Shown here piece after piece: positions 1 through 9,354 of a stretch of 21,339 nucleotides of DNA. Each line of letters opens with the position of its first letter. Positions within the stretch are counted from its first letter, which is position 1. The translations under genes were made by a program, and so were the position numbers. The notes under the pieces are model-generated. The model saw nothing but the letters and a program-made list of their open reading frames with translations, did no database searches and had not been told where the DNA came from. The stretch is from an uncultured Clostridia bacterium (GTDB lineage: Bacteria; Bacillota; Clostridia; Christensenellales; CAG-917): contig CANREO010000132.1 of assembly GCA_947629635.1 (NCBI GenBank), positions 1 through 21,339 on the forward strand, read 5' to 3'.

Positions 1-3000
1 GAGTTGTCCATCAGCTCGGAGGGCATAAGTTATACGGACGACAGATACGGCAGCTCGTTTGCGGGCTGGGTGGAAGACCTGTTGCAAAATTTGCTTGGCA
101 AAGGCGGCAGCGCATTGGGAGCGATCGGCGAAAATACCTCTAAGGAAGCTGCAAAAGCGGCATATGAACGAGGTGAGCAGGTATATTATATAAATACTCT
201 TCAACATTCAGGCTATATTTTGATGGACGAAAGCAGTAAATGGGTATTGAATGAGCCTATAGGATATCAATACTTCATCGTCGATCCCGTAGACATCAGC
301 CTGTTGTTGCCAAATGGCGTTACGACGATCGCGCTTGACATCAATGCGGAAGTCAACCTCGGCGCGGTGATCTTATACGGCATCCCGGGCATATTGCTGA
401 GCGACATCGCGATAGACGTCAATTTGACTTCGCCCATCAACAAGAGGGTGTTGCGCCTGTACTACCTCGGCTCCTCGAGCCTTGTCGGCAACAACGGCGT
501 GTATGAAGTGAGCACTGCGCCTACGGAGGGCAATCCCATCTTCTCCGACGCGGTCTACGTTGACGCAAGCGGCCTCGGCTTTGGCAAGATAAAGTTGCAG
601 GGCCTTGCCGGTATGCTTGGCGCAAGACCTCTCGGCATGCAGTCCGCCGACGGCTCGGCTTCGTCCGCGACGGCAAGTGCAAGCGAGGCGGCGGCTACGG
701 CTGCGGACGCCACTACTTCGGCAGCGGCGGCGCTTGCGCTTGACATAGATATACAAAACGGACAGGTGTCCGTAGGCTTTGACAAGAGCTTGCTGGAGAC
801 GATATTCGCTATCGCCGGGTTGGAGCTTGGCATAAAATTGCCCGACATCAACGCCGCGTCTTTGGCGCTAACCTTCAACAGCGGCGTCGAAAGCCTTGCG
901 CTTGACGCGCAACTCGACAATGTGGGCACAGGTTTAAGCATTGTGGCAAATCCCGTGCAAATAGGCTTGGGCACCAACTTTGTCGACGCGGAAAACCTCA
1001 TCAACGAGGTCAAGACGGGATATGCCGGCTTGACGCTGTCAAGCACTTCGGGCATGTCGTCGTTGATACAAAACGTCCTGGACAGCCTCAATCCGTCGTT
1101 GCACGTCGATGTGGAAAGCAGAGTGTGGCAAGCGGACTATTCGGGCGCAGGATCCTATGTTTCATACAGCACCTCATTGCCATTCGGCGTCGGCGCTAAA
1201 ATCGGCGCGTGGGTCAGGTCGACCTACATACACTCGTCTACGCAATTGAAGGTAAAGAGAAGCCTCGGCACGCCGGAAAAGGTGGGCAAGGGATATGCCT
1301 TGCAACTGGACGTATCGGCGAGCAGAGAAAACGGCAATAACGGAATGGACGCAAATAAACCCGTCATCACAAGCAATCAATTGTGGATCATGGGCGTCGC
1401 CTTTAACGGCGGTTTGGTCGGCACCATTGCAAATGGTTTGATGCCTCTTAGCATAACGACACTCAATCTTGTCAACGGCACGGACGGCGACAACGGCAAA
1501 TACGATTCGGGCGACGCGTATGTGACGCAATCGGACGGCGACAAGTCATTTGCTTCTAAGGAAAGCGGTTGGAAGGACGGCAATTACAGCTATTCGCCCA
1601 ACCTTGCCGGACTCATCAAAAAGATAGAAGTGGGGCTTGGCAACGCGGACACTTACAATCCTTATTACAGCGGAATGGGGAGGCTTTCCAACGCAGACGG
1701 CAAGATATCTTTGAAGGTCACTTTTGAAAAGGACGCATTCAACGAGCTTTTGATCATGATAGATTGCATTATACTCAATATTGTGAGATCTGCAATCAAA
1801 TCCGGAGAAGTCTTCTTTGTAACTACGGAACTTACGGATTGTAATGGTACCGGAGATATGCCCTTGCCACTTGCGGCTCTCAGTGGGTATTCTACTGTCG
1901 ACGACGTGTTCAATGCGCTTGACAAATGCGCCACGCTCGACGAGAAAGTCGATATGATGGAAAAAGTGATGAGGGGCATACCGTTCGCGTTGTTTAAGGG
2001 CATATTGTTCCTGATAAACAACGGTAGTTATTGGGGCGTTCTCAATACCGACGGCTTAGGCGAAGGCGCCGGTATGGCAATTTCAAAGCTAATAGGCAAT
2101 TTGCTGCCAATTCCGTTTGCACAGCGTGTAGATCCCGTGCTCTCGATATTCATCGACCTGGATCCCACCAAAGAGCAGTACGGTCTCGGAAGTCAATCCA
2201 ACAAGAGCGTAAGCGCCGGTATAATGGCTATAGAGTTGCTTATCAACGGCGACAGGACGGGACGCTACGGCACGAGTATGCTTTACAATCAAGGGTATGC
2301 GAAAAACAGCGACGCGAACTACCCCGGCAAAAACTTCAAATACGGCTTCAAACCCTTGTCTTCTACATCCGATGAAACCGTCGCATGGGACTTCTGGATG
2401 CTGAGTATCACGCCTCTTAGCACAAAGGAGGACAACCAAACGGATAATCCCGTGGCATTTGACAGCGCGGAGAGCTTAAGGGAGATCACCGGTCAGGTAG
2501 CGGCGCCGGAGTCCATCATAATCACAGACCCTGCCGCGCGCAAGGGCTACGTTTCGGGCAATCAGGGCACCGAATTCTATTTGACGGACGAAAGCTTCTT
2601 CAACGATAAACTGTTCCCGCAAATGGTGGATATCACGTATGCCACTATGGCGAACGGAGAACAGCCGCACAGCTATTACGACAGCGCAAACGGCGGCGGA
2701 AATGCAAATGGCACTCACATCGTTTGGGACGCCTCGACGGTGGACCTCTCGGCAGAGGGCGTCGACGTCGGCGGCGGCAGAAGACTTGCAGGATATGTGT
2801 ACGGCTATGCGCTGAACATAGTGATGTACGTAATCCCCGTGTATGTCACAAGCGACTTCCGCAAACGCAGCATAGAAGGCTTCAATACGGCAAGCGGCGA
2901 ATTTGACGAATTCAGGCTAGATCTGCTTACGGGCGCATTCAACAAACTGCCCGATCTGGTCAGGATCAACTTCGAGGGAGGCAGCCAATTGACGTTTGGC

Positions 3001-3729
3001 ACATATCTTACCGACGACATCGGCGAGCCGGCGTACGCCGTGCTTAGATCCGGCAGCGGCTATGCGCAGATGCCAAGCGGACAGACAAATATCCACGGAG
3101 GCGCCAATAAGCTGTATCCGGCATACATCCACGGCCTTGAAAAGTCGGGCGACAACTATACTACGGTGCAGTTGGACGGACATACGTATTACGTCCTTCA
3201 ACAGTCCAGCTTCCCGGAGAACACCTTGCCCGCGGGCACATTCAGATGGGATGAGGACGACTTCCGCTACGGCTGGAGCGGCGCCAAGGGCGACTCGCCT
3301 ACGATTTCGGTCGGATACACCTATCAATGGGGCTATTCAAGCGAAGTCAAGGGCACCGTGGACATCACGGCTCAAGGATATGAAATAGACTATCTCGAAT
3401 CGCTCAGCGTCGACGCGACCGATACGTTGAAGCTAGAAAGCGAGTTGGACGAAAAGGGCAAACGCAGCAATTATCTCGCCTTCAATCCGCTCGAGCTGAA
3501 CAGCGATACGCAAGACCTTGTCGAATACATCAAAAAATTCAAAAATGCGACGGGCGTGTTCGCAAGCGAGGAGAAGTTTACAGACTTCGACGTGCAATGG
3601 GATCTTTCCGCTCTCGAAGCGGCGCTTGCGAAGATCCGCAGGTCGGACGGAAGCGGATATGACTTCTACAAAGGTCTTGACGTCACCGTAACCGCGTACA
3701 TAGGCGGCGAAAAATTCAAGTTGTCGTAG
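1..3729 (+). CDS. Giant secreted/surface protein, N-terminal part (5' truncated, frame broken at the 3' end)
   Basis: The frame is open from the first base, so the true start lies upstream; the TTG at base 4 is not a credible start. In the window it gives 1,242 residues. I do not recognise a family for the first two thirds. Visible parts are an Ala/Ser-rich linker at about residues 214-246, an alternating hydrophobic region on either side of it (about 90-210 and 247-370), and a Gly/Asp/Asn/Tyr-rich beta-type body with very few cysteines (three, clustered near 588-650). From about residue 905 it shows beta modules like those of the following ORF: a Trp-Asp strand, then an IPVYV strand at about 2833-2850. 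The stop at 3727-3729 cuts through such a module, and the next frame continues it without a gap. Composition suggests an extracellular, possibly cell-wall-associated protein, but the export signal would lie outside the window. Function is unknown. Confidence 0.8.
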   Translation, partial: ELSISSEGISYTDDRYGSSFAGWVEDLLQNLLGKGGSALGAIGENTSKEAAKAAYERGEQVYYINTLQHSGYILMDESSKWVLNEPIGYQYFIVDPVDISLLLPNGVTTIALDINAEVNLGAVILYGIPGILLSDIAIDVNLTSPINKRVLRLYYLGSSSLVGNNGVYEVSTAPTEGNPIFSDAVYVDASGLGFGKIKLQGLAGMLGARPLGMQSADGSASSATASASEAAATAADATTSAAAALALDIDIQNGQVSVGFDKSLLETIFAIAGLELGIKLPDINAASLALTFNSGVESLALDAQLDNVGTGLSIVANPVQIGLGTNFVDAENLINEVKTGYAGLTLSSTSGMSSLIQNVLDSLNPSLHVDVESRVWQADYSGAGSYVSYSTSLPFGVGAKIGAWVRSTYIHSSTQLKVKRSLGTPEKVGKGYALQLDVSASRENGNNGMDANKPVITSNQLWIMGVAFNGGLVGTIANGLMPLSITTLNLVNGTDGDNGKYDSGDAYVTQSDGDKSFASKESGWKDGNYSYSPNLAGLIKKIEVGLGNADTYNPYYSGMGRLSNADGKISLKVTFEKDAFNELLIMIDCIILNIVRSAIKSGEVFFVTTELTDCNGTGDMPLPLAALSGYSTVDDVFNALDKCATLDEKVDMMEKVMRGIPFALFKGILFLINNGSYWGVLNTDGLGEGAGMAISKLIGNLLPIPFAQRVDPVLSIFIDLDPTKEQYGLGSQSNKSVSAGIMAIELLINGDRTGRYGTSMLYNQGYAKNSDANYPGKNFKYGFKPLSSTSDETVAWDFWMLSITPLSTKEDNQTDNPVAFDSAESLREITGQVAAPESIIITDPAARKGYVSGNQGTEFYLTDESFFNDKLFPQMVDITYATMANGEQPHSYYDSANGGGNANGTHIVWDASTVDLSAEGVDVGGGRRLAGYVYGYALNIVMYVIPVYVTSDFRKRSIEGFNTASGEFDEFRLDLLTGAFNKLPDLVRINFEGGSQLTFGTYLTDDIGEPAYAVLRSGSGYAQMPSGQTNIHGGANKLYPAYIHGLEKSGDNYTTVQLDGHTYYVLQQSSFPENTLPAGTFRWDEDDFRYGWSGAKGDSPTISVGYTYQWGYSSEVKGTVDITAQGYEIDYLESLSVDATDTLKLESELDEKGKRSNYLAFNPLELNSDTQDLVEYIKKFKNATGVFASEEKFTDFDVQWDLSALEAALAKIRRSDGSGYDFYKGLDVTVTAYIGGEKFKLS
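642..738 (+). other. Ala/Ser/Thr-rich low-complexity linker within the giant protein
   Basis: About 33 codons encode almost only Ala, Ser, Thr, Asp and Gly. The run reads as a flexible or helical linker between two alternating-hydrophobic regions. It explains the long antisense open frames seen here, which are shadows of GC-rich Ala codons. Confidence 0.7.
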
Positions 3730-6700
3730 ACTCGTACGTCTTTGACAGCATGCAAGACGGAGCTATAGACTTCGACCCGTACACCGTAAACAAGGACGGC
3801 GGCAAGTTGATCACGGGCAGGAACCTCGCATGGGAGAAGCAGATCATATTCAACGTGCGCGGCTCCGACGGCGAACTTGTGTTGAGAAACATCACGTACA
3901 ACGAAGAGACGCAAGATCAATTGGCAATCGAAGGGCCCTTCCTGTACAACTCCAACACGAGCGGCTATGTGGACGCATACTCCGGCTTCGGCGGATTCGC
4001 GCTGCATCCGCTGTACGCCAAGATAGACATAGGCACCGAGATAAGCGGCAAGCAATCCGTGTACGTGCCCATCAACGTCAGAGTGCCCGTACAAGACGTC
4101 CTGAGGTTGACCGTCTACCACGACGATACGCTCAACCCCGTGTGGTATGAGCAATACGAGACGCTTTCGGTCAAGTTTAACGGCGGCAAGACGGAGCATA
4201 CGATGTATCCCGATTGGAGCACGGTGAAATATTATACCAATCCGACGCTCACAAGAGAGATAGCAAATATCTACAACGCGGACGGCACCGTGTATATGAC
4301 GTTCAACGCGTTTGTGCGCGAGGGCGACGCTCCCGACGGCAAGCCTATGGGCGCCAAGACGCACCTCGATCAAAACGGCGAGACGGTGTACGACGGACAG
4401 CTACTCACCGTAAGACTCGACAACATCGAGCAACAGGAGATAACGGGCATCAAGTTCTTCTACGACGCGGAAAACGGCAAGGATATCTACTCCATGCAAA
4501 AGGAGGAGCTTGACGCTCTGTACACAGAGGGTCAACTGCTTGATACCGCATATTATACCGGCGACGTGTACGCGCAGACTCATGTCAACGGCGGCACGGC
4601 ATACGGCGTGGATCCCGTCAACTTTGCGGCGCATCCCGAAAACTACTTCGGCGTCGGCACGAGGAAGGGCGCATATTGGGGCGACGTGTACAACGGCACC
4701 GCCGTGCTCATCTCTGTAAATACAACGTATACGGGCGTAAGATACGCGAAGCAGTCGACGGAGGGCGGCGAAGATACCTATATCGAAAGCGTAGACGGCG
4801 AGTATAGAGTCGACCGCGACGGACAATATGTGGCTATAAACGCGCCGTATATCGCATACGTGCAACGCTTCGAAAACGCACCGACCGCGTTCCCGTTCGA
4901 AGGCGGCGAGCGCACCGCGTTTGCGTACATCGGCGATCAACAGATAGCATTCAACATCAGAGTGCCCAGCCTCGTTGCCGACAACGTGACGGTGACGGTA
5001 AGCGGCAGCGAAACGATCTCGGATTGGCCAACAGACAACAGAGTCGAGGCGCTCAACTTGCAATACGACCCGTACAAAGAGTGGCAGTTGCCTACGCAGT
5101 TGACATATTCGACCGTAAGCGGCGGCAAACCCGTGACAACGCAAATTTATTGGAAGGAATCCACCGCTCCGCAGGCCGGCGACATCAAGCAAAAGCGCGA
5201 GAGCAGTTCGCTTGTGTTCTATGTGGAGCGCAAGTACTCCCTCTATGACGGGCTCAGTCTGCAGACGGACGAATATACGGCATGCATAAGGCTTACAAAT
5301 TACTCAAGCACCGAAAGGCGCGCGCTCAGCGTCACATTGGACGATACGTATTATGCATTTGACGAGTTCACCTTCCCGACGATGGGCAAATTGCGCAGAT
5401 ACACGGGAAGCACACAACAAGATATCGGCGATGTGCCTATCACTTGGGACAGCACCAGTTTGCCAAACAGCGAAGAGCTTTATAGGGGCACGTTTAAGCG
5501 AAATGCGTACGCGGCGGTCGCCGGTAGCGGCGGCGCTATGTTGACGGTAGAAAAGACCGTCACTATAGTCAACGCCTTCTCGTTGAAGGATGACCTCAAC
5601 GGCTTTACGGGCAGCTTCGATAAGCTCAACCTGGCATATCATCTAGACGCCGAAAACTTCTTCAAGGGCTTGCCCACAAGCGGCACCGTCGAAATCGCCG
5701 GCAAGAGCATACCCGTCAAGTTTAAGTGGGCGGCAACGTACGGGCTCGACGGCTTCAGCGGCACGACGACGGTCACGGTGTCCAGCGAATATATGACGGC
5801 GGATATCACAAATGTCAACCTCACCGTGGACAAGGTCACGGTAAACGACCTCACGGATGGCATGCAATACATCCTCGACCCGTATGCCACGGACAGCACG
5901 CTGTTCGAGCACGGAGCGATGGTAAGCGTCAATTATTCCGCCGAAGACGGCAGCGAGTATACGGCTCAGGTCAAGGCGAATTACACCTTGACAGAACTCG
6001 GCGGCAAGAGGCAAGACGCGTATGTCTACGCTTCCGAGCAAGACTTCTATAACAACATAACAAGACACTTCGGCAACACTTACTCGCTGACGGTCACGCT
6101 CACTTGCCCGGGCGGCGGTCAGAGCATAGACATCGAACGCGAAGTGACGATAGACGTGCTCGACAGGACGGCGCTGTATATCGACGACTATTGCTATCGC
6201 TCGTTGACGATAGACCCGTTCCTGCACGAAAACGCGGATTATCTCGCCAAGAAGTTGCAATTGACGACAATGCTAGGCGTCGGCGACAGCGTGGACGCAT
6301 ACTTCGATTGGTCGGCGATAAGCGCTATGATCGCGTCGGGCAAGGGCAACAACAAGTTTACAGTGACCGCCATAGTGCCCGTGAAGAGTGCCGACGGTCA
6401 ATATCTGCTCATCTCCGACGTGATGAAGTATATTGAAGAGGAAGACTTTGAAAAGGGTATACCTACCACGTACGACGCAAACTTCATCACGGTCGACGCG
6501 TTTGTGACGTATATGAGAAATAAGGAAGGCAACTTCACGCTTGACGCAGAGATCAACAGATATATGCTTGCAAAACAGAACGTCACAGTGCCCGTAGTCA
6601 TACTCGATCGCAACATCGTGGGCGCGGACTTCGTGTTTAACTCCGGCGTGCAATATCTGTACACCGACGACAGCAAGTACGCCACCTTCACAAAGACGGC

Positions 6701-8600
6701 GGTCGGCATAAACGACGTTACGGGCGAACGCGACGACGGCAGATACTTCGAGATCACTTTCAACCGTGAGACGGGCATGCCGCAAACCTTCACCTTTGTC
6801 AACAAGTTTGCATACGTCGAAGCAGAAGGACTGCCTTCGCAGCTGAGACTCAACTTTGCGGACGGCAACTCCAATATCTTCCGCGTGACTTATGACGGAG
6901 CGCCCACTCCCGAGGACGTGATCCGCACCTCCGACACTTTGAGAGCGCCCGTAAAGGTGCACGTGTTCAGCGGCGATCCGACAAATGAATCGAGCTTCGA
7001 AGTCATCGATCCGATAGAGGTGGAATTTGTCATCCGCGCTTCGCAATTGAGCGTGTCCAACACCGACGCCGCATACAACAATATGTCGGCCGGCGACTAT
7101 AAGTACACCTTCAAGGTGTTCAACACTTCGCATCGCGATACGGCGTTTGACAGAGGCAATTATGCCAATGCAGTGACGTACTATGTGGACGGACAATTCA
7201 TTTCGGCCGACGATTGGTGGAACGACGGCAGGTCGTTCAGCCAAGGCCTTGCGACTTATACGGCGACGTGGGAGAAGCGTCACACCAACTACCAGGTGTT
7301 GACCAAGGATAACGGCATATTCCGTGAAGGCGACGTGACCAATGCGTACTTCTATACGTACAACCGCTCCGGCAAGACATATACGCAATATACCGGTACG
7401 GTGAGCTACGCAAGCGGCAGCGGCGAATATAGATCGGAGCAGGGCGAAAAGCTTTACATCTTCATCTATATCACCAAGCAGACAATGACAGCCACCTGGG
7501 ATACAAGCGTAACAAGCTACACCTATATGGGCGGCATCGCGCGCGTGCAAGCCAATCTTGTGGGAAGGACCGCCGCGCTTACCGCAAGCCTGTCCGTGCC
7601 TATCGCAATAGAGAGCGGCAGAATAATCAGCGCAAAGATCACCGACGAGGACAACAATACGACTCCGGCAGGCGGATATAAGTATTGGAATTCCGCAGCG
7701 AATGCGTTTATGCTCGATCCGTTGGCAGGTACAAACACACTGTTTGCAAGACAGGGCGGCTCTTATACGGGACAAAGGTATTCGGTGCAACCCGATGGCT
7801 CATACATTGAGGACCGTGACGGCATTTATGGCATAAGAGACGGCGCATATTATTTGCTCAGCTATAAGGAACTCGGCAATTACAGCCACTTCCCGACGCA
7901 AATCACCGTAACGTTTGAGGACGGCAGCGAGCACACAATGCCGATCACGTGGAACTTCTCCGCGGTGACGATAAGCAATAAGGGCGGCAATTATTATGCG
8001 CGCGCCATCATAAACGGCGAGGGCGAAAACAATAAGACGAGAAGCAACGGCAGCGTCAATGAAATCGGCGTACAGAGGATCGCGTTTGCAGTCGTCGTGC
8101 TTGACAGGTCGGTAAAATACTTTGAAAATACTGGTCTCGAAAACCTGAAAGGTTTTGCCAATAAGTCAAGCAAAGACTATATTGACCCGTACAACTACAC
8201 CGTGCCCAATATGCCAAACAGCCTCACGGTGCGAATTGGCGGAGCGGCAGTCACGGACGGTCATCAGACTGAGGATGTAGATCAACAGATTTACAAGACT
8301 GACAACGGACAATTGACATGGGTGTACAACAAGTTCCGCCCGTCTTATCTCGGCGGCGTAGTGTACGTGACGGCTCGCATTGTTGCGCAAGACGGCAACG
8401 CGCAAAACATCGATATCCCGTTCCTTGTGGAACAGAAGGTCATCACCAAGCTAGAGAGCACGTTGTATACGACTAATGTGACGGACAGCGTAGCCGCTTC
8501 GGCATTCGAACTCAATCCGTATGACGCGACGAGACATAAGTTGCCTGTCGGCTACAAGGTGACTTTCGCTAAGTCCAATCCCAATTGGAATGGCAGCGAG
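2716..8600 (+). repeat. Array of degenerate Ig-like protein modules
   Basis: These are protein-level repeats, not conserved at the DNA level. Recurrent hydrophobic strands mark the module joints near 2835 (IPVYV), 3720 (VVVDSYV), 4085 (VPINVRVP), 4965 (IAFNIRVP), 5830 (LTVDKVTV), 6155 (VTIDVLDR), 6595 (VTVPVVILDR), 7605 (LSVPIAIESG), 8100 (AVVVLDR) and 8425 (IDIPFLVEQ). Between joints an (I/L)(D/N)P(Y/F) motif recurs, for example FDPYTV, ILDPYA, TIDPFL, YIDPYN and LNPYDA, usually followed by a strand containing Trp. Spacing varies from about 100 to 330 residues, so some modules probably carry insertions or are too degenerate to see. Copies are too diverged to suggest recent duplication. Confidence 0.65.
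3705..3730 (+). other. Frame break joining the two halves of the giant surface-protein gene
   Basis: The upstream frame reads GGEKFKLS then stop. Read one base back from about 3714, the next frame reads IQVVVDSYVFDS and runs straight into the downstream ORF. An AAAAA run lies at 3710-3714; one missing A there, or one missing G near 3720, would restore a single frame. The restored segment matches the module joints found elsewhere in the protein, such as VPVVILDR and AVVVLDR. The downstream ATG at 3750 has no Shine-Dalgarno upstream. The break could be an assembly or sequencing indel, a real inactivating mutation, or -1 slippage on the A run. I see no strong downstream hairpin supporting programmed shifting. 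Confidence 0.8.
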
Positions 8601-9209
8601 GTGACGGGCTTCGCGAGCACCGGCAGCGAGACCGTAAATTACAGCTATACGGCAGTCTCTATGCCGGCAAACGCAAATTGGACTGTCTCGGCAAGCGGAA
8701 TAACCTCTACTGCGGCAGGCAAGACCGCCACGATCCAAGTGAAAGGCCAGGAGAAGGTCAGCGTGCCGTTGACCGCCAAAGCTGCGGTAGCCGGACCTTC
8801 GAGTATGCCGTGGACTCCTGAGGCAAGTAGCGCCAATAGGACGATGTATGGCAGCTACACCTATGGCAACGTGAGCATGTCGGTCGTGTGGGTGGGCAGA
8901 GCTTATGTCTATCCGGCGAGCCAGAACGGAGCAGACGAAACTAAGTTGCTAACGAGCTACGACGTCATGTTTGCGGAATACGGACGCAATGTTGAGTTGC
9001 CTTATGTCGGCGGTCAAACGGTCGTGTACAAGCTGTACTGCGTCATAGGCGCGGTGGTCAACATCAACAGCCAGGTCGTGACGACAACGATCCAAGGAGA
9101 GGATCAAGGCGAGTTTAACGGTAAGGCGATCTTAAGAAAGGGTCAAGTCATACCGCAAGGACAGTTTATGTCAGACACCTTCTATACTCGCACGATCAAG
9201 AAAGGCTGA
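3750..9209 (+). CDS. Giant modular surface protein, C-terminal part (Big_4-like Ig modules; continuation of the preceding ORF)
   Basis: This gives 1,819 residues from the first ATG, but the coding frame really continues from the preceding ORF: no ribosome binding site precedes 3750 and the frame is meaningful from about 3711. The product is a chain of degenerate beta-rich modules. A typical module starts with a hydrophobic strand ending in Asp-Arg or similar, then has an (I/L)DP(Y/F) motif, then LP..(I/V).V.F..G, then a (P/V).(I/T)W(N/D/K) strand and a Gly-Tyr-V-A-I strand. The clearest copy, at about 7890-8010, reads FPTQITVTFEDGSEHTMPIT followed by W. This pattern is what is known for bacterial Ig-like group 4 (Big_4) domains; assignment is by eye. 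No LPXTG, SLH, transmembrane tail or choline-binding motif is visible at the C-terminus, so attachment, if any, is by another part or partner. A terminator follows 14 bases after the stop. Likely an adhesin or structural envelope protein, by inference only. Confidence 0.82.
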   Translation: MQDGAIDFDPYTVNKDGGKLITGRNLAWEKQIIFNVRGSDGELVLRNITYNEETQDQLAIEGPFLYNSNTSGYVDAYSGFGGFALHPLYAKIDIGTEISGKQSVYVPINVRVPVQDVLRLTVYHDDTLNPVWYEQYETLSVKFNGGKTEHTMYPDWSTVKYYTNPTLTREIANIYNADGTVYMTFNAFVREGDAPDGKPMGAKTHLDQNGETVYDGQLLTVRLDNIEQQEITGIKFFYDAENGKDIYSMQKEELDALYTEGQLLDTAYYTGDVYAQTHVNGGTAYGVDPVNFAAHPENYFGVGTRKGAYWGDVYNGTAVLISVNTTYTGVRYAKQSTEGGEDTYIESVDGEYRVDRDGQYVAINAPYIAYVQRFENAPTAFPFEGGERTAFAYIGDQQIAFNIRVPSLVADNVTVTVSGSETISDWPTDNRVEALNLQYDPYKEWQLPTQLTYSTVSGGKPVTTQIYWKESTAPQAGDIKQKRESSSLVFYVERKYSLYDGLSLQTDEYTACIRLTNYSSTERRALSVTLDDTYYAFDEFTFPTMGKLRRYTGSTQQDIGDVPITWDSTSLPNSEELYRGTFKRNAYAAVAGSGGAMLTVEKTVTIVNAFSLKDDLNGFTGSFDKLNLAYHLDAENFFKGLPTSGTVEIAGKSIPVKFKWAATYGLDGFSGTTTVTVSSEYMTADITNVNLTVDKVTVNDLTDGMQYILDPYATDSTLFEHGAMVSVNYSAEDGSEYTAQVKANYTLTELGGKRQDAYVYASEQDFYNNITRHFGNTYSLTVTLTCPGGGQSIDIEREVTIDVLDRTALYIDDYCYRSLTIDPFLHENADYLAKKLQLTTMLGVGDSVDAYFDWSAISAMIASGKGNNKFTVTAIVPVKSADGQYLLISDVMKYIEEEDFEKGIPTTYDANFITVDAFVTYMRNKEGNFTLDAEINRYMLAKQNVTVPVVILDRNIVGADFVFNSGVQYLYTDDSKYATFTKTAVGINDVTGERDDGRYFEITFNRETGMPQTFTFVNKFAYVEAEGLPSQLRLNFADGNSNIFRVTYDGAPTPEDVIRTSDTLRAPVKVHVFSGDPTNESSFEVIDPIEVEFVIRASQLSVSNTDAAYNNMSAGDYKYTFKVFNTSHRDTAFDRGNYANAVTYYVDGQFISADDWWNDGRSFSQGLATYTATWEKRHTNYQVLTKDNGIFREGDVTNAYFYTYNRSGKTYTQYTGTVSYASGSGEYRSEQGEKLYIFIYITKQTMTATWDTSVTSYTYMGGIARVQANLVGRTAALTASLSVPIAIESGRIISAKITDEDNNTTPAGGYKYWNSAANAFMLDPLAGTNTLFARQGGSYTGQRYSVQPDGSYIEDRDGIYGIRDGAYYLLSYKELGNYSHFPTQITVTFEDGSEHTMPITWNFSAVTISNKGGNYYARAIINGEGENNKTRSNGSVNEIGVQRIAFAVVVLDRSVKYFENTGLENLKGFANKSSKDYIDPYNYTVPNMPNSLTVRIGGAAVTDGHQTEDVDQQIYKTDNGQLTWVYNKFRPSYLGGVVYVTARIVAQDGNAQNIDIPFLVEQKVITKLESTLYTTNVTDSVAASAFELNPYDATRHKLPVGYKVTFAKSNPNWNGSEVTGFASTGSETVNYSYTAVSMPANANWTVSASGITSTAAGKTATIQVKGQEKVSVPLTAKAAVAGPSSMPWTPEASSANRTMYGSYTYGNVSMSVVWVGRAYVYPASQNGADETKLLTSYDVMFAEYGRNVELPYVGGQTVVYKLYCVIGAVVNINSQVVTTTIQGEDQGEFNGKAILRKGQVIPQGQFMSDTFYTRTIKKG

Positions 9210-9222
9210 GGAAAATCAAAAG

Positions 9223-9250
9223 GAGCGCGCACAAGTTGCGCGCTCTTTTT
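9223..9250 (+). terminator. Rho-independent terminator of the giant surface-protein gene
   Basis: A perfect 9-bp stem pairs GAGCGCGCA (9223-9231) with TGCGCGCTC (9237-9245) around the 5-nt loop CAAGT, followed at once by five T. It starts 14 bases after the stop codon at 9207-9209. Confidence 0.93.
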
Positions 9251-9276
9251 ATGTGAGCAAATATTCAAAGTTTAGG

Positions 9277-9304
9277 TTGCATTTGCGAGACCTTGTGGTA
9301 TAAT
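9277..9304 (+). promoter_or_regulatory. SigA-type promoter of the DUF1858 gene (extended -10)
   Basis: The -35 is TTGCAT at 9277-9282 and the -10 is a perfect TATAAT at 9299-9304, 16 bases apart. TGG immediately before the -10 makes it an extended -10 (TGn). Predicted start is near 9311, giving a leader of about 44 nt. Confidence 0.8.
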
Positions 9305-9354
9305 ATAGGCGGCTGAGCCAATGCTAATATAAATAAACTTTTTGGAGGTCATAT

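Noticed and set aside
3750..3752. Independent start codon for the second giant ORF
   Set aside because: No Shine-Dalgarno lies upstream, and module sequence continues upstream in the same frame, so a frame break in one gene explains it better.
3705..3760. Programmed -1 ribosomal frameshift
   Set aside because: The A run permits slippage, but CGAAAAA is not a canonical X XXY YYZ heptamer and no stable downstream hairpin or pseudoknot is visible. Kept only as an alternative.
6273..7790. 505-codon open frame on the minus strand inside the giant gene
   Set aside because: It is antisense to a clearly coding frame with coherent modules, has arginine/histidine/cysteine-rich content typical of shadow frames, and has no ribosome binding site.
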